A DNA stretch of 64,000 bases from Omphiscola glabra (Eukaryota > Mollusca > Gastropoda > Lymnaeidae): positions 9,819,012 through 9,883,011 of the forward strand of contig OZ024809.1 of the NCBI GenBank assembly GCA_964017045.1, given 5' to 3'. Under the pieces are notes generated by a model that saw nothing but the letters and a program-made list of their open reading frames with translations, was not told the DNA's origin and searched no databases. Both the position numbers and the translations under genes were made by a program. The first letter of the stretch is position 1; every line of letters begins with the position of its first letter. This document shows positions 58,101 to 63,744 of the stretch, one piece after another.

Positions 58101-60353
58101 TTATCAGATATTTTCTTGGGACTTTATAAGATTTAGTTTGTTAACAAATATTGAAAAGAATAGTATAGAATTGAACAGTATAGAATAATATAGAATAATA
58201 TAGTATGGTACAGAATATTAAAGAATAGAATATTATAGAATTATTAGAATAGAATAGTATTGTATAGAATAGTATTGAATAGTATAGAATAGAAAGTATA
58301 GATATAAATGAAGTCTGAGAGGAAGAGTAATTTCATGCATCCCACCAACCTGGTTAGCTTAGAACTTATCAGGAAGACCCAAACAATAATATTTAGAGAA
58401 GAATAGAATAGAATAAAATAGATCATAGGATCTAGTGTTAATTAATAAACTTAGATCAAGTGTTCAAGGAACTTCAAGAAGAGCTGACATCTCAAACAAC
58501 CTGATATCACACACTGTCTCTTGTTTACTATGTTGAACAGGTCCTCCATCTCAAGTGATGATCTGTATAAAGCTATAGCCCAGTTGTTCAGCGGCCCCGT
58601 GCCCTGGCTGGCCATGATTCTGGTCATCATCCTGGCTCTGATACCAGACATTCTTATTCGAGTTTGTAAAGACATTAGGTTTACCCACATGAAGACCGAC
58701 AGATACAAAGAAAAACGGAAAAAGAGCTTTACACTAGTGAGTTTTTTCCTTCACTAAAAAATTGTCATTTGTACACAAACACTTTGACATTTCCACACAA
58801 ACACATTGTCATTTATAATTTATACACAAACATATAATAAATAGTAATTTCTATACAAACACATTGTCATTTCCATAAAAGGATATAGTCATTCGGTATT
58901 AAAAAACATTGTCATGTCCAAATAAAAACATCATTTCCATATAAACACATTGACATTTCCAAACACATTTCCATATAAACAAATTTTCATATTAACACAT
59001 TGACATTTCCATAAATTAAAAAAAAAAATCATACAAACACATTTTTTTTACTGTTAATTTTTATGTACAGGTTCTCATTACTACACCTAGGTAGCTCATA
59101 GTTTCATTGTAGTTGAAAGTTAACAAATACCCACATTGATAAATCTCACATTTTTAACCAAGATATTTTTAATGGAATTTCAAATAAATATATCAGTGGT
59201 TTGATTAGATGTGGATGTAAATTCTAACAAATATGTCAGTGGTTTAATTAGTTATGGATGTAAATTCTAACAAATATGTCGGTGGTTTAATTAGTTATGG
59301 ATGTAAAGTCTAACAAATATGTTAATGTTTTAATTAGTCAGGGATAGTATTTTTTAAAAATATTTCAATGGTTTGATTAGATATGGATGTAAATTTTATT
59401 ACATATATCAGTGGTTTAATTAGTTATAGATGTAAATTCTAACATATATGTCAATGTTTTAATTAGTCAGGGATAGAATTCCTAACACATATTTCAATGG
59501 TTTGATTAGATACAGATGTAAATTTTATCAAATATTTCAGTGTTTTAATTAGTCAGGATTAGAATTTCTAACAAATATTTAAGTGTTTTAATTAGTTATG
59601 GATCAGGGACTCAATGGTTATCTTATTTATTGTCATACGCTCTGCTCAGCTATCGCAATATCTTTCCATAATGGAACCAGTAGTGTATCTGCAGCTTCTA
59701 GCTTGAGCTTCTAGTGCAATATTTCAGAGTATGAAAACTTGAATGTGGATCTCATGGAACCTGCTTTAACCAGTCTTTGATAGCATTCCTTGACCTTGAA
59801 AATGTCTTGAACTTCAGCATTGGCTTAGAGTTTAAATACTGATTTTAAAATGAGTCCTGGATATGACGGATGGCAGTACTGCAGTAAACCATTGAGATGT
59901 TTTGCCATTGCCTAAGGATAAGATGACGGTGTGGTGTGATACAAAATTTACAATACATGAATGAAGCTGGCCTAAAAGCAGGCTAGTGCTGCACAATTAT
60001 TTTAACTTGATTTCTTATATAACTTTTTGGGAATGACTTCCCCTGTAAACGGTTGGGAATGACTTCCCTTGTAAACTGTTTGGAATGTCTTCCCCTTGTA
60101 TTAGCTTTCTATCTTGAAGAATTTCCCCCCAAAAATATGTTAAATTTTCTGAGGATTACAACACAGCTTGTTACCATAAAATATGTACATAGAGCTGTGG
60201 CTCACACTTCTACATAACCCTGAAAAGATGCTCACAAGTGTACATCTACATCAAAAATAATCAATTTCTTTTTTCCAGCCAATCTCTATATTCCAGAGGG
60301 AGCCACCGAGGTCTGCACACATTCAGTATCGAAACTTTGACATTCGCACCTGA
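28100..60353 (+). CDS. ATP11B: P4-ATPase phospholipid flippase, ATP11 class (29 exons, 1154 aa)
   Basis: Full-length type IV P-type ATPase: flips aminophospholipids (PS/PE) from the exoplasmic to the cytosolic leaflet of plasma or endosomal membranes, normally with a CDC50/TMEM30 subunit (family knowledge). The 29 exons sum to 3465 bp with every intron phase matched. Residues: M1-M2 about 88-125, actuator-domain dephosphorylation loop DGET 200-203, M3 308-322, M4 with PISL 369-372, phosphorylated Asp 422 in DKTGTLT, nucleotide-domain [11 protein letters not shown] about 516-526 and KGAD 607-610, TGDK 718-721, hinge GDGANDV 833-839, M5-M10 to about 1104, then a short basic tail. The block [19 protein letters not shown] after M4 identifies the ATP11 class; GHF in the P domain and the length suggest ATP11B over ATP11A/C. 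Vertebrate ATP11B is of similar length. Start chosen because it is the first ATG in frame with the exon ending at 28180 and fits the family N-terminus length. Introns are loaded with minisatellites. Confidence 0.95.
28230..28435. repeat. 41-bp array, 4 copies (ACATGGTCGTAACTCATGCG)
   Basis: Intron 1. Unit CACATGGTCGTAACTCATGC plus GTTGTTTTACAATGGGTTGAA; starts at 28269 and repeats every 41 bp. Confidence 0.93.
28670..28880. repeat. 19-bp array, ~11 copies (CATCTGAACTGCATATTGA)
   Basis: Intron 1; occasional one- or two-base indels. Confidence 0.93.
29150..30020. repeat. ~870-bp array of GGATGGCAGATGGTA units
   Basis: Intron 1. The 13-17-bp units have a higher-order repeat of about 60-75 bp (GGATGGTAGAATGGCAGTTG). 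The very long minus-strand frames (up to 368 codons of [10 protein letters not shown]) come from the absence of stop triplets in this repeat. Confidence 0.95.
30240..31060. other. Intron 1 sequence, AT-rich
   Basis: Degenerate TTTTAAGATTTATATTAATTT repeats at 30700-30940; no gene. Confidence 0.5.
31065..31740. repeat. 14-bp-based array (TGTTTGTGACTCCC)
   Basis: Intron 1; units TGTTTGTGACTCCC, TGTTTGTGATGC and TCTCTG in shifting order. Ends about 45 bp before exon 2. Confidence 0.94.
31787..31912 (+). CDS. ATP11B: ATP11 exon 2 (aa 28-69)
   Basis: ATTTCAG| to TCCAAG|GTAAGT, phase 0 both ends. Contains DDRVVYVDN and DNTVVSSK, the standard P4 lead-in to M1. The donor is followed immediately by a 43-bp array that repeats the GTAAGT. 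Confidence 0.93.
31913..32258 (+). repeat. 43-bp array starting exactly at the exon 2 donor
   Basis: Eight units beginning GTAAGTTGACACCAAGTCTC and ending CCTGGACCTG. The first unit begins at the splice donor itself (31913); later GTAAGT copies lie at 31956, 31999 and onwards. Confidence 0.95.
32505..32790. repeat. 16-bp array (GTGTGTTTAGCTAAAGTA)
   Basis: Intron 2, ends about 50 bp before exon 3. Unit TAGTGTGTTTAGCTAA with GTGG variants. Confidence 0.92.
32838..32927 (+). CDS. ATP11B: ATP11 exon 3 (aa 70-99)
   Basis: [20 protein letters not shown] then FYFLCVAF: the P4-specific stretch before M1 and the start of M1. Phase 0 at both ends. Confidence 0.95.
33237..33385. repeat. ~21-bp array (GTGATCAAAGTTGTGTCACAG)
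   Basis: Seven copies in intron 3, next to a CAGGCCGGCACAACTC transposon-like terminus at about 33207. Confidence 0.92.
33464..33544 (+). CDS. ATP11B: ATP11 exon 4 (aa 100-126)
   Basis: M1/M2 hairpin, [19 protein letters not shown], ending TAIKQ. The exon end and donor are copied once, 37 bp downstream (donors 33545 and 33582). Confidence 0.95.
33747..33857 (+). CDS. ATP11B: ATP11 exon 5 (aa 127-163)
   Basis: [20 protein letters not shown]: start of the actuator domain. Phase 0, donor ATAAAG|GTAATG. Confidence 0.95.
34290..34418 (+). CDS. ATP11B: ATP11 exon 6 (aa 164-206)
   Basis: [18 protein letters not shown], then [12 protein letters not shown] with the dephosphorylation motif DGET. The donor is weak (AAAG|GTTGGA). 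Confidence 0.93.
34656..34852. mobile_element. hAT MITE in intron 6 with target duplication
   Basis: A 197-bp element, CAGTGGTTCTCAACTTTC ... CAGGTTGAGAACCACTG, flanked by ACATAGAG (34648-34655) and ACACAGAG (34853-34860), 7 of 8 matching. Same family as 21017-21197. These CAGTGGTTCTCAACCT ends are widespread in animals. Confidence 0.88.
34914..35272. repeat. 39-bp array, 9 copies (CCTCATGTTTTTAGATAAAC)
   Basis: Intron 6, ending about 65 bp before exon 7; multiple of 3, so a spurious 144-codon frame stays open. Confidence 0.94.
35338..35548 (+). CDS. ATP11B: ATP11 exon 7 (aa 207-276)
   Basis: [11 protein letters not shown] to [16 protein letters not shown], the rest of the actuator domain. 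Unusual acceptor context (CCTCCAACAAG|ACC), phase 0 start and phase 1 end. Confidence 0.92.
35800..35935 (+). mobile_element. LINE 3'-end remnant with (ATCTT)n tail
   Basis: CTGTACAATG, CATTTCCATTT, AGATCAATAAAGAATCTTAT then repeated CTTATCTTAT: the 3' end pattern of CR1/L2-like LINEs. Intron 7. Confidence 0.45.
35990..36405. repeat. ~112-bp array, ~3.5 copies
   Basis: Each unit consists of two related halves (CCGATCGCTGTTTTTTTAAG and CCAATAGCTGTTTTTTTTAA, each followed by ATTGATGCCACTA). Intron 7. Confidence 0.93.
36571..36652 (+). CDS. ATP11B: ATP11 exon 8 (aa 277-303)
   Basis: [19 protein letters not shown], leading to M3. Phase 1 to phase 2, clean CCCCAG| and AG|GTAAGT sites. Confidence 0.95.
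37190..37740. repeat. 40-bp array, ~14 copies, up to exon 9 acceptor
   Basis: Unit CTAGTATAATCATTATTTCA plus AGAGGCTGCACCTAGTTCTG. The last copy ends at 37740, only 14 bp from exon 9. Confidence 0.95.
37755..37890 (+). CDS. ATP11B: ATP11 exon 9 (M3 and exoplasmic loop, aa 304-349)
   Basis: [20 protein letters not shown] (M3), then the loop [20 protein letters not shown] ending NNE|GTAAAT. The first of five donors is chosen because the resulting loop length matches the family; the four later copies of the exon end (57 bp each) are in frame. Confidence 0.88.
37891..38139 (+). repeat. 57-bp in-frame array of the exon 9 end with five donors
   Basis: Four 57-bp copies (units start at 37891, 37948, 38005 and 38062), a fifth GTGAAT at 38119, then TAA at 38137. 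Each unit reads (V)[15 protein letters not shown](K/N/H)NE and ends GAG|GTGAAT/GTAAAT. The exon's own final 54 bp is the diverged founder copy. Skipping to a later donor would add 19, 38, 57 or 76 residues without a stop. Confidence 0.92.
38234..38315 (+). CDS. ATP11B: ATP11 exon 10 (M4, aa 350-376)
   Basis: [20 protein letters not shown] then ISLYVTV: the M4 helix with the P4 PISL motif, which lines the lipid path. Phase 0 to phase 1 at GTGG|GTAAGT. Confidence 0.95.
38268..38708 (+). repeat. 48-bp array of the exon 10 end with nine donors
   Basis: Unit TTACATCATTCCAATATCAC plus TTTATGTCACTGTG|GGTAAG; donors at 38316 and every 48 bp to 38700. All carry GGTAAG. The first extra copy has TAA in the native frame (CCAATATAACTT), so read-through would truncate the protein. 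Confidence 0.95.
38791..39085 (+). pseudogene. GIY-YIG endonuclease fragment (Penelope-like element)
   Basis: In intron 10. Reads [20 protein letters not shown], then [19 protein letters not shown], and [20 protein letters not shown]. This matches the GIY-YIG domain of Penelope-like retroelements (Y..C...YIGET.RRLGDRF.EHL). The YIGE block is altered (ASSAET), so it is inactive. No adjoining reverse transcriptase. Confidence 0.68.
39531..39646 (+). CDS. ATP11B: ATP11 exon 11 (aa 377-415)
   Basis: [20 protein letters not shown] to [10 protein letters not shown], the diagnostic ATP11 segment just before the phosphorylation site. Phase 1 start, phase 0 end. Confidence 0.96.
39885..40000. repeat. 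~29-bp array, 4 copies (CAACATGAGTGCACCTGTGG)
   Basis: Intron 11, ends about 40 bp before exon 12. Confidence 0.92.
40040..40198 (+). CDS. ATP11B: ATP11 exon 12 (phosphorylation site, aa 416-468)
   Basis: [20 protein letters not shown]; the phosphorylated Asp is codon 40058-40060 (aa 422). Ends NNAIHYT|GTGAGT, phase 0. The insertion after the site is shorter than in vertebrate ATP11. Confidence 0.97.
40957..41138 (+). CDS. ATP11B: ATP11 exon 13 (N domain, aa 469-528)
   Basis: [15 protein letters not shown], then [18 protein letters not shown]. Phase 0 to phase 2 (TGCAA|GTAAGA). Confidence 0.95.
41145..41990 (+). repeat. G-rich minisatellite (GTGGGCAGTTGGGGAAGGGG)
   Basis: About 850 bp of ~20-bp G-rich units in intron 13, with a longer 44-bp insert (TTGACAGTTATGAATTGTTT) recurring at about 41268, 41568 and 41880, so higher-order structure exists. 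The many GGG/GGGG runs on the transcribed-sense strand could form G-quadruplexes. Confidence 0.92.
42412..42617 (+). CDS. ATP11B: ATP11 exon 14 (N domain, aa 529-597)
   Basis: [37 protein letters not shown], then a basic stretch [17 protein letters not shown]. Donor AACG|GTACAC is non-ideal but is the one whose phase (1) fits the next exon. Confidence 0.9.
42955..43165. repeat. ~15-bp array (ACAATGAACATGTCGT)
   Basis: Intron 14; about 13 diverged copies. Confidence 0.9.
43200..44300. other. Intron 14, right half
   Basis: 43205-43300 holds two copies of AACCAGCATCTTCAGCCATT-type sequence. 43560-43800 looks like a transposon fragment ending GTCTCGCTAAGTCACTG. The rest is featureless. Confidence 0.4.
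44318..44427 (+). CDS. ATP11B: ATP11 exon 15 (KGAD, aa 598-634)
   Basis: [20 protein letters not shown] to DLYAE, using acceptor ATTTCAG|ACAAC (phase 1). KGAD helps form the ATP pocket. The donor region was amplified downstream. Confidence 0.94.
44402..45030 (+). repeat. 46-bp array from the exon 15 donor junction
   Basis: About 11 copies of CTATGTGCTGATGTATTCCA plus TTTTGTCCATCTCGATCATG, derived from TGTATGCTGAG|GTAAACCATT. In most copies the GT donor has decayed (GATGTATTCC). At 44963-44988 the copy still carries exon-like GATGGACCTGTATCCTGGGG. Confidence 0.9.
45255..45705. repeat. 24-bp array, ~19 copies (GGAGTATTTGTACAGGGTTTTTT)
   Basis: In intron 15, nearly uniform; a T-to-C variant (GGTTCTTTGG) has spread through the right half, showing local homogenisation. 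Confidence 0.94.
45815..45928 (+). CDS. ATP11B: ATP11 exon 16 (aa 635-672)
   Basis: [20 protein letters not shown] and [11 protein letters not shown], phase 0 at both ends; GLRTL is conserved in all P4-ATPases. Confidence 0.95.
46635..47035. repeat. 40-bp array, ~10 copies (CCTCCCACTCTGAGTGTAAAG)
   Basis: Intron 16. Unit ATGATACGGGCCCTCCCACT plus CTGAGTGTAAAGCTGACATA. Confidence 0.94.
47128..47250 (+). CDS. ATP11B: ATP11 exon 17 (aa 673-713)
   Basis: [20 protein letters not shown], then [20 protein letters not shown]: start of the second half of the P domain. Phase 0. Confidence 0.96.
47251..47392 (+). repeat. 22-bp array starting exactly at the exon 17 donor
   Basis: Six 22-bp units beginning with the donor itself: GTCAGTTCTTGCTGATATCTAT, later ones reading ...CTGACATCAAG|GTCAGTT, which re-create the exon-like ATCAAG before GT. 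Confidence 0.88.
47808..47956 (+). CDS. ATP11B: ATP11 exon 18 (aa 714-762)
   Basis: [20 protein letters not shown], then [11 protein letters not shown] and EEQLKQLIQ, the P-domain nucleotide-contact motif TGDK and an ATP11B-like insertion. Phase 0 to phase 2 at ACAAAG|GTCAGT. Diverged copies of this junction recur at about 47975-48110. Confidence 0.95.
48360..48700. repeat. Degenerate array (CATAGTCATAGGCTTAGG)
   Basis: Intron 18; 18-36-bp units alternating CTTAGGCATAGCGAGACTTG and TAGTCATAGTCATAGG. Confidence 0.88.
48805..49035. repeat. 33-bp array, 7 copies
   Basis: Unit CTTCTGTACTCACATTTGTA plus CTGGTATAGAAAG. Frames stay open on both strands because 33 is a multiple of 3. Confidence 0.94.
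49325..49495 (+). repeat. 64-bp triplication of the exon 19 acceptor
   Basis: CTATCGCCTCCAG|CACCATGCT, CTATCACCTCCAG|CACCATGCT and the true CTATCACTTCCAG|CACCACGCT, with exon-like starts at 49336, 49400 and 49464, i.e. 64 bp apart. 64 is not a multiple of 3, so the decoys would frameshift. Confidence 0.93.
49464..49620 (+). CDS. ATP11B: ATP11 exon 19 (aa 763-815)
   Basis: [18 protein letters not shown], then [16 protein letters not shown]: conserved P-domain core. The third acceptor copy is used because it alone keeps the frame (phase 2) and leads into EHALIIDG. Confidence 0.93.
49804..49906 (+). CDS. ATP11B: ATP11 exon 20 (hinge, aa 816-849)
   Basis: [20 protein letters not shown] then [15 protein letters not shown]; the GDGxNDV Mg2+-binding hinge. 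Phase 0 to phase 1 at TTTG|GTAAGT. Confidence 0.97.
50250..50815. repeat. 20-bp array, 28 copies (GATAATCCCTCAGCTTTTCT)
   Basis: Intron 20. Nearly perfect: only two units with ACCCC and one with an inserted TA. This is the most homogeneous array in the window, so a recent or ongoing expansion. Confidence 0.98.
50816..51256. other. Unassigned insert in intron 20
   Basis: About 440 bp without repeats between two repeat tracts. A minus-strand frame of 88 codons (51128-50862, containing [17 protein letters not shown]) has less repetitive composition than its neighbours, but I do not recognise it. Possibly a transposon remnant. Confidence 0.3.
51560..51875. repeat. 36-bp array (ATTATGATATACGTAATAGC)
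   Basis: About eight copies of GATTATGATATACGTAATAG plus CTGAGTTCTCTAACTT in intron 20. Confidence 0.92.
52025..52170 (+). CDS. ATP11B: ATP11 exon 21 (M5 start, aa 850-898)
   Basis: [20 protein letters not shown], then [20 protein letters not shown]. Phase 1 to 0; highly conserved lead into M5. Confidence 0.97.
52195..52650. repeat. 33-bp array, ~13 copies
   Basis: Starts about 25 bp after the exon 21 donor. Unit TAGATTTTATGCAGCTAGTT plus GTTAGTGCTAATG. Each unit contains TATGCAG or TATTCAG, so the array also lays down a ladder of weak acceptor-like sites. Confidence 0.95.
52868..53232. repeat. ~55-bp array (CTTATCCACGAGTCATGG)
   Basis: About six copies of CTTATCCACGAGTCATGGTA plus TATTTCATAATTGTTGGTCA in intron 21; the last two are shortened. 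Confidence 0.93.
53350..53482. repeat. ~27-bp array (TGTAAGATTTGTACCCGCAA)
   Basis: Five copies in intron 21. Confidence 0.9.
53840..53899 (+). CDS. ATP11B: ATP11 exon 22 (aa 899-918)
   Basis: [20 protein letters not shown], completing M5 and the M5-M6 loop. A 60-bp exon, phase 0. Confidence 0.93.
54415..54542 (+). CDS. ATP11B: ATP11 exon 23 (M6, aa 919-960)
   Basis: [20 protein letters not shown], then [14 protein letters not shown] and PSLYR. Phase 0 to phase 2. Confidence 0.95.
55294..55352 (+). CDS. ATP11B: ATP11 exon 24 (aa 961-980)
   Basis: [19 protein letters not shown], leading into M7. Phase 2 to phase 1 at CTTAG|GTGAGC. Confidence 0.92.
55345..55500 (+). repeat. 28-30-bp array carrying copies of the exon 24 donor
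   Basis: GTGAGCACTTGGTTAAATAA... repeats with CTTAG|GTGAGC re-created at 55411 and 55439, and a degraded CGG|GTGAGC at 55469. Confidence 0.88.
55716..55795 (+). CDS. ATP11B: ATP11 exon 25 (M7, aa 981-1007)
   Basis: [20 protein letters not shown] then SMFKSGE: the M7 helix and start of the M7-M8 exoplasmic loop. Phase 1 to 0. Confidence 0.92.
55905..56065 (+). repeat. 48-bp array with three in-frame acceptors before exon 26
   Basis: GAAACTATGACTTCATTATG plus AATAATGTTAATTTATTCCAG|ACAATAG. Exon-like starts at 55952, 56000 and 56048 (true). 48 is a multiple of 3 and the intervening sequence is open ([16 protein letters not shown]), so earlier acceptors would add 16 or 32 residues to the M7-M8 loop. 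Confidence 0.94.
56048..56113 (+). CDS. ATP11B: ATP11 exon 26 (M8, aa 1008-1029)
   Basis: [20 protein letters not shown] then VK. The last of three acceptors is chosen because the resulting loop length fits the family. Confidence 0.92.
56577..56720. repeat. ~20-bp array (CCCTAAGACCCACCACCTC)
   Basis: About seven CT-rich copies in intron 26. Confidence 0.9.
57590..57825. repeat. 15-bp array, ~16 copies (GGCCAACGGTGAAAT)
   Basis: Intron 26. In frame it reads MANGE or, on the minus strand, AISPL repeats; no coding meaning. Copies vary at AACGG/AATGG/AACTG. Confidence 0.95.
57954..58060 (+). CDS. ATP11B: ATP11 exon 27 (M9, aa 1030-1064)
   Basis: [20 protein letters not shown], then [15 protein letters not shown]. 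Phase 0 to phase 2 (TGGCC|GTAAGT). Confidence 0.95.
58541..58736 (+). CDS. ATP11B: ATP11 exon 28 (M10 and basic tail, aa 1065-1130)
   Basis: [38 protein letters not shown] (M10), then basic [15 protein letters not shown]. Ends ACACTA|GTGAGT in phase 0. All the candidate C-terminal exons downstream would join here. Confidence 0.94.
58750..59045. repeat. Degenerate ~20-bp array (ACAAACACATTGTCATTTCC)
   Basis: About 12 diverged copies just after the exon 28 donor. Confidence 0.85.
59165..59605. repeat. Degenerate ~43-60-bp array (GTGGTTTAATTAGTTATGG)
   Basis: About nine copies in intron 28, with sub-families TTAGTCAGGGATAGAATT and TTAGTTATGGATGTAAAT. Confidence 0.85.
60279..60353 (+). CDS. ATP11B: ATP11 exon 29, terminal exon (aa 1131-1154, stop)
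   Basis: TTTTTTCCAG| then [20 protein letters not shown] and DIRT with TGA at 60351. Phase 0 matches exon 28. AATAAA at 60509 lies 156 bp on, a suitable 3' end. Confidence 0.82.
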   Translation, partial: PISIFQREPPRSAHIQYRNFDIRT

Positions 60354-60508
60354 TCATACATTTTTACTTTTTTTTTTCCTCTCGATACGCCATGGTAAAA
60401 ATTTGCTTGCTTTTCTGCCGGCCACATTCGGTCACAATTAGTTGGTAGTGAGATCCTGTCTGCTTGAGTCTGGGACATGCCATCACAAAGTCTTTTTTTT
60501 TTTATGAA

Positions 60509-60514
60509 AATAAA
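60509..60514 (+). promoter_or_regulatory. Polyadenylation signal AATAAA
   Basis: AATAAA about 155 bp after the exon 29 stop. A further AATAAA sits near 60855. Confidence 0.5.
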
Positions 60515-61540
60515 ACAATATACAAATTAAGGTCAAAGTTCAAATGTTCAAAATTTACAGTTTTGAATTTATGTGAGCTGCACTTTAGGGGTGGGGTGGG
60601 GGTGGGGTTTGTAGAGTCATAGTTTGGGGGTAGGGGGCTGTAGTCATGGTTTGGGGTAAGGGGTTGTAGAGTCATTGTTTTTTGGGGGTAGTGGGGTAGG
60701 TGAGTAGTTTTATCAGTACCCTCAACAGGATGTAGCATAGAGGCTGAATGTTTCACATCGCTGCTTAAAAATGGATATTTACCAGATGTAGCATTTTAAT
60801 TGTCCATCATATATTTGTATATAACATCATCATGTAATAAATACCAGATTTCAATAAAAAAAATTTTTTTAGCAACATCCTAAGTCTGTGCCACCTCCTG
60901 TGGATAGTGTGGGGCTTTCTTATCAAATGTTCTACTGTCTTAAAACAGTTTGCAGGTCTATTAGACAAAACAAGAAACTGACAAAGTTTACTTAAAATGT
61001 AATTAGAAGGGTGGGGGTGGCGGCTGTGATTAGGTTTAGCAGTCGAAAATTTAAAAAACCGGGTCGTGGGGGAGGGTGGGGGAATATGAAAATAGAAGAA
61101 ACTAAAAAAAAAAAAAACAGAATAATTTATTTTTTTAAATTTTAAAATGACAACTTAGCCTTCAAGCTTGTTATAAATGTGTTTTACTGAATGATGAAGA
61201 CATTTTGTCACAGGGCTCAGAACAATTCAGTGTACATTAAGAAATGATCCCCTTCTCTACTTAATGGTTGTGGAAAAAGGGGGGGGGGGGGTGATTTCAG
61301 AGAACATTCAGAAATGATCCTCTTCTCTACTTAATGGTTTGGGGGGGGGGGGGGGGGTGATTTCAGAGAACATTCAGAAATGATCCTCTTCGCTACTTAA
61401 TGGTCAACATTGTTTCAGTTTGATGAATCTTGTTGTGGGGGGTGCGGGTGTGGGAGGGGTTTGTTTTTGTGATGGCATGTAATGTACATCCTACTCCCCC
61501 TTTCAATCAAAGTAGTTTATGATTTGACTGTTGCTTGCAG

Positions 61541-61627
61541 ACGGAGAATGGCATAATCAAGCATGCAGCCCATCTGTGTAAACAAAACTATTTCCTTCTT
61601 TTACAGCAAAATCCAAGATTAAGTTAG
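61541..61627 (+). CDS. Candidate alternative C-terminal exon of ATP11 (a)
   Basis: GTTGCTTGCAG| then an open phase-0 frame TENGIIKHAAHLCKQNYFLL ending LQQNPRLS and TAG. It would splice in frame from exon 28. AATAAA follows at 61880. Vertebrate ATP11A/C are known to use alternative C-terminal exons; its use here is unproven. Confidence 0.35.
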   Translation, partial: TENGIIKHAAHLCKQNYFLLLQQNPRLS

Positions 61628-61639
61628 GATTAATTTGTC

Positions 61640-61950
61640 AAATTTGTGCACAATTTCTTTTTAAATTTTATTTATGGGCATATATTTATTTTTAGTTAAA
61701 AATGATTTATATTGGGACTAGATTTTTTTTTAATGTTATTTTTTTATAATTTTTTTTATTAATGAAATTATTTTCTCATGTATTTTTTTTTTTTTTTAAA
61801 CAATTTTTTTTTTTTTTTTTTAAACTTTTATTTTCTTCTTATTTTAATTTTATATGAAAATATTTTTTTACATTTTGAGAATAAAATTGCACCAAAAAAA
61901 AGTAAGCACATTTTTTTTTTTTTTTTAAAACTGTAACAAAACAATAGAAA
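61640..61950. other. T/A-rich low-complexity stretch
   Basis: Mostly T-runs with TTTATTTTTT motifs; no gene. Confidence 0.6.
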
Positions 61951-62254
61951 AGGGTATTTAAAGATCACTGTCTTCCAATCACTTTACTCATTCCATGGCT
62001 TAAAATATCTTCTGCCATCTCCACATCAGAAATTCACATTTAATGATGATTTTATTGTGACTTGAGGATAAACCTTAAAAGACCCAGCACACCGACATTG
62101 ACATTTGATGTCTTGCACCTGAATCTTGCATCATTATCATACACAGCTAAATAATCATTTCTGACAATATTTATTTATGAGGAGCAGAAAATTGAACATT
62201 TCATCAAAGCTTTGTTTGTTGACTAATTTTTAGATCCCTTGTCAGTTAATCTAA

Positions 62255-62600
62255 TCTTGTATACTACCCCCCCCCCCCCCCCCGAAAGCATACATTCATT
62301 CCAGCCCTTGTCAGTTAATCTAATCTTGTAATAACCCCCCACCCCAAAGCATACATTCATTCCAGCCCTTGATCTAATCTTGTAATACCACCCCCCTTAA
62401 AGCATACATTCATTCCAGACCTTGTCAGGTAATCTAATGTTATATACACCCCCCCCCCCCAAACAGCAGGCATAAATTCATTCCAGCCCTTGTAGGTTAA
62501 TCTGATTTTTTTTTATACACTCCCACATCAGGCATACATAGATTCCATCCTTTGTCAGTAAATCCAATCTGGTATATACACCCCCCCCCTTTTTAATCAG
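62255..62600. repeat. ~65-bp degenerate array with C-runs
   Basis: Five copies of CCCTTGTCAGTTAATCTAAT plus a variable C8-C18 run and AAGCATACATTCATTCCAG. Confidence 0.88.
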
Positions 62601-63583
62601 TGCATGTTAAATCCAATGTGAAAAGGCCTTATCTAAATTAACCAAAGTTATTATTGTAGCTCTAAAAACCAATGTTATGAAGCATGTAGCTAAAAAAGGT
62701 GTTACAGACTGGGTTGGTTCTTAACAATTAAACTATTTTTAGATTTTTATGAGGCTTTTCATTCTGGTTTTGTTTTTTTTTTGTTGTTTTTTTTTGCAAT
62801 ATTGACAATTTATGACAGTCAGCATGGTTTCAAGTAATAACGTTCAGCATGTGTGACAACTTGTGACAGCAAGCATGATAGACGACTAATGACAAGCAGC
62901 ATGAGAGTACTCTGTCACCTCAGATTCTATCCTGCAGCTATTCCCAGCCTTAAGAACTATATGGTGTGTCCAAGACACCAGCTTGTGTTGGCATGCCGCC
63001 CTCCCGTACACTCTCTAGTGCTTTCAGCATGACTGACAAATAATGCTGGACAACATGACCCTATGGCATGTGCGGATCACATGTCCAGATCACATATACC
63101 AACTATTGAATAGATATTGTACTAAATGACATGTTCCCATTGTAAGACAATGTCTTTAGTTCTGAATGGTCATCAAGAGAACAATAGTAAAATTTTGCTC
63201 TGAAGACAGACATGGGGGGGGGGGGGGGGGGGGGGTGGAGGTGAATTGATCTTAACAAAATTTATTTTAAATGCTCTCATTTAAAAGTTTGTGTACAAAA
63301 TAATCAGGCAAAGATCAGGATGTATCAATAATTATCCCCCTTGTTAATTTATATCCATCAAAATGAAAATATATTTATTAATCATTTTTGGAGGAAACTA
63401 ACAGGATTGTAATATTTTAAAATTCAGTCAAAATTTTGTTGTTGTTTAATTAAACTGATTTCATTATCAAAATATTAATTGTTAAATTGAATAAGTTTTA
63501 AATAACATTGGAGATTTTTTTAAATGTCGTCATTTGTTTTGTTTTTATCTGTGTATTCTTATTTTGAAAAGATATTTTTCCAG

Positions 63584-63650
63584 AAATCGTCCGAGACCAC
63601 GCTACTGGTCAGATGCTTACTCACCATTCAACTTTTCTACTTTAGGTTAA
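63584..63650 (+). CDS. Candidate alternative C-terminal exon of ATP11 (b)
   Basis: After ATATTTTTCCAG, a frame entered in phase 2 reads NRPRPRYWSDAYSPFNFSTL then G and TAA. The Trp-Ser...Pro-Phe pattern recalls the C-terminal end of vertebrate ATP11B as I remember it. Exon 28 ends in phase 0, so an intermediate exon or an alternative donor in exon 29 (e.g. CCGAG|GTCTGC) would be needed. Confidence 0.3.
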
Positions 63651-63744
63651 CAGACAAGCACAAGTAGTGTCCACTTCCAATGGACAGCGACAAAAGGAAG
63701 TGGACAAGCCATTGCACAAAGTCACTGAATCCATCGAGGTCTGA
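63646..63744 (+). CDS. Candidate alternative C-terminal exon of ATP11 (c)
   Basis: After TCTACTTTAG, a phase-0 frame reads VNRQAQVVSTSNGQRQKEVD then KPLHKVTESIEV and TGA. It would join exon 28 directly. Hydrophilic, as expected of a regulatory tail. Mutually exclusive with exon 29. Confidence 0.33.
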   Translation, partial: VNRQAQVVSTSNGQRQKEVDKPLHKVTESIEV

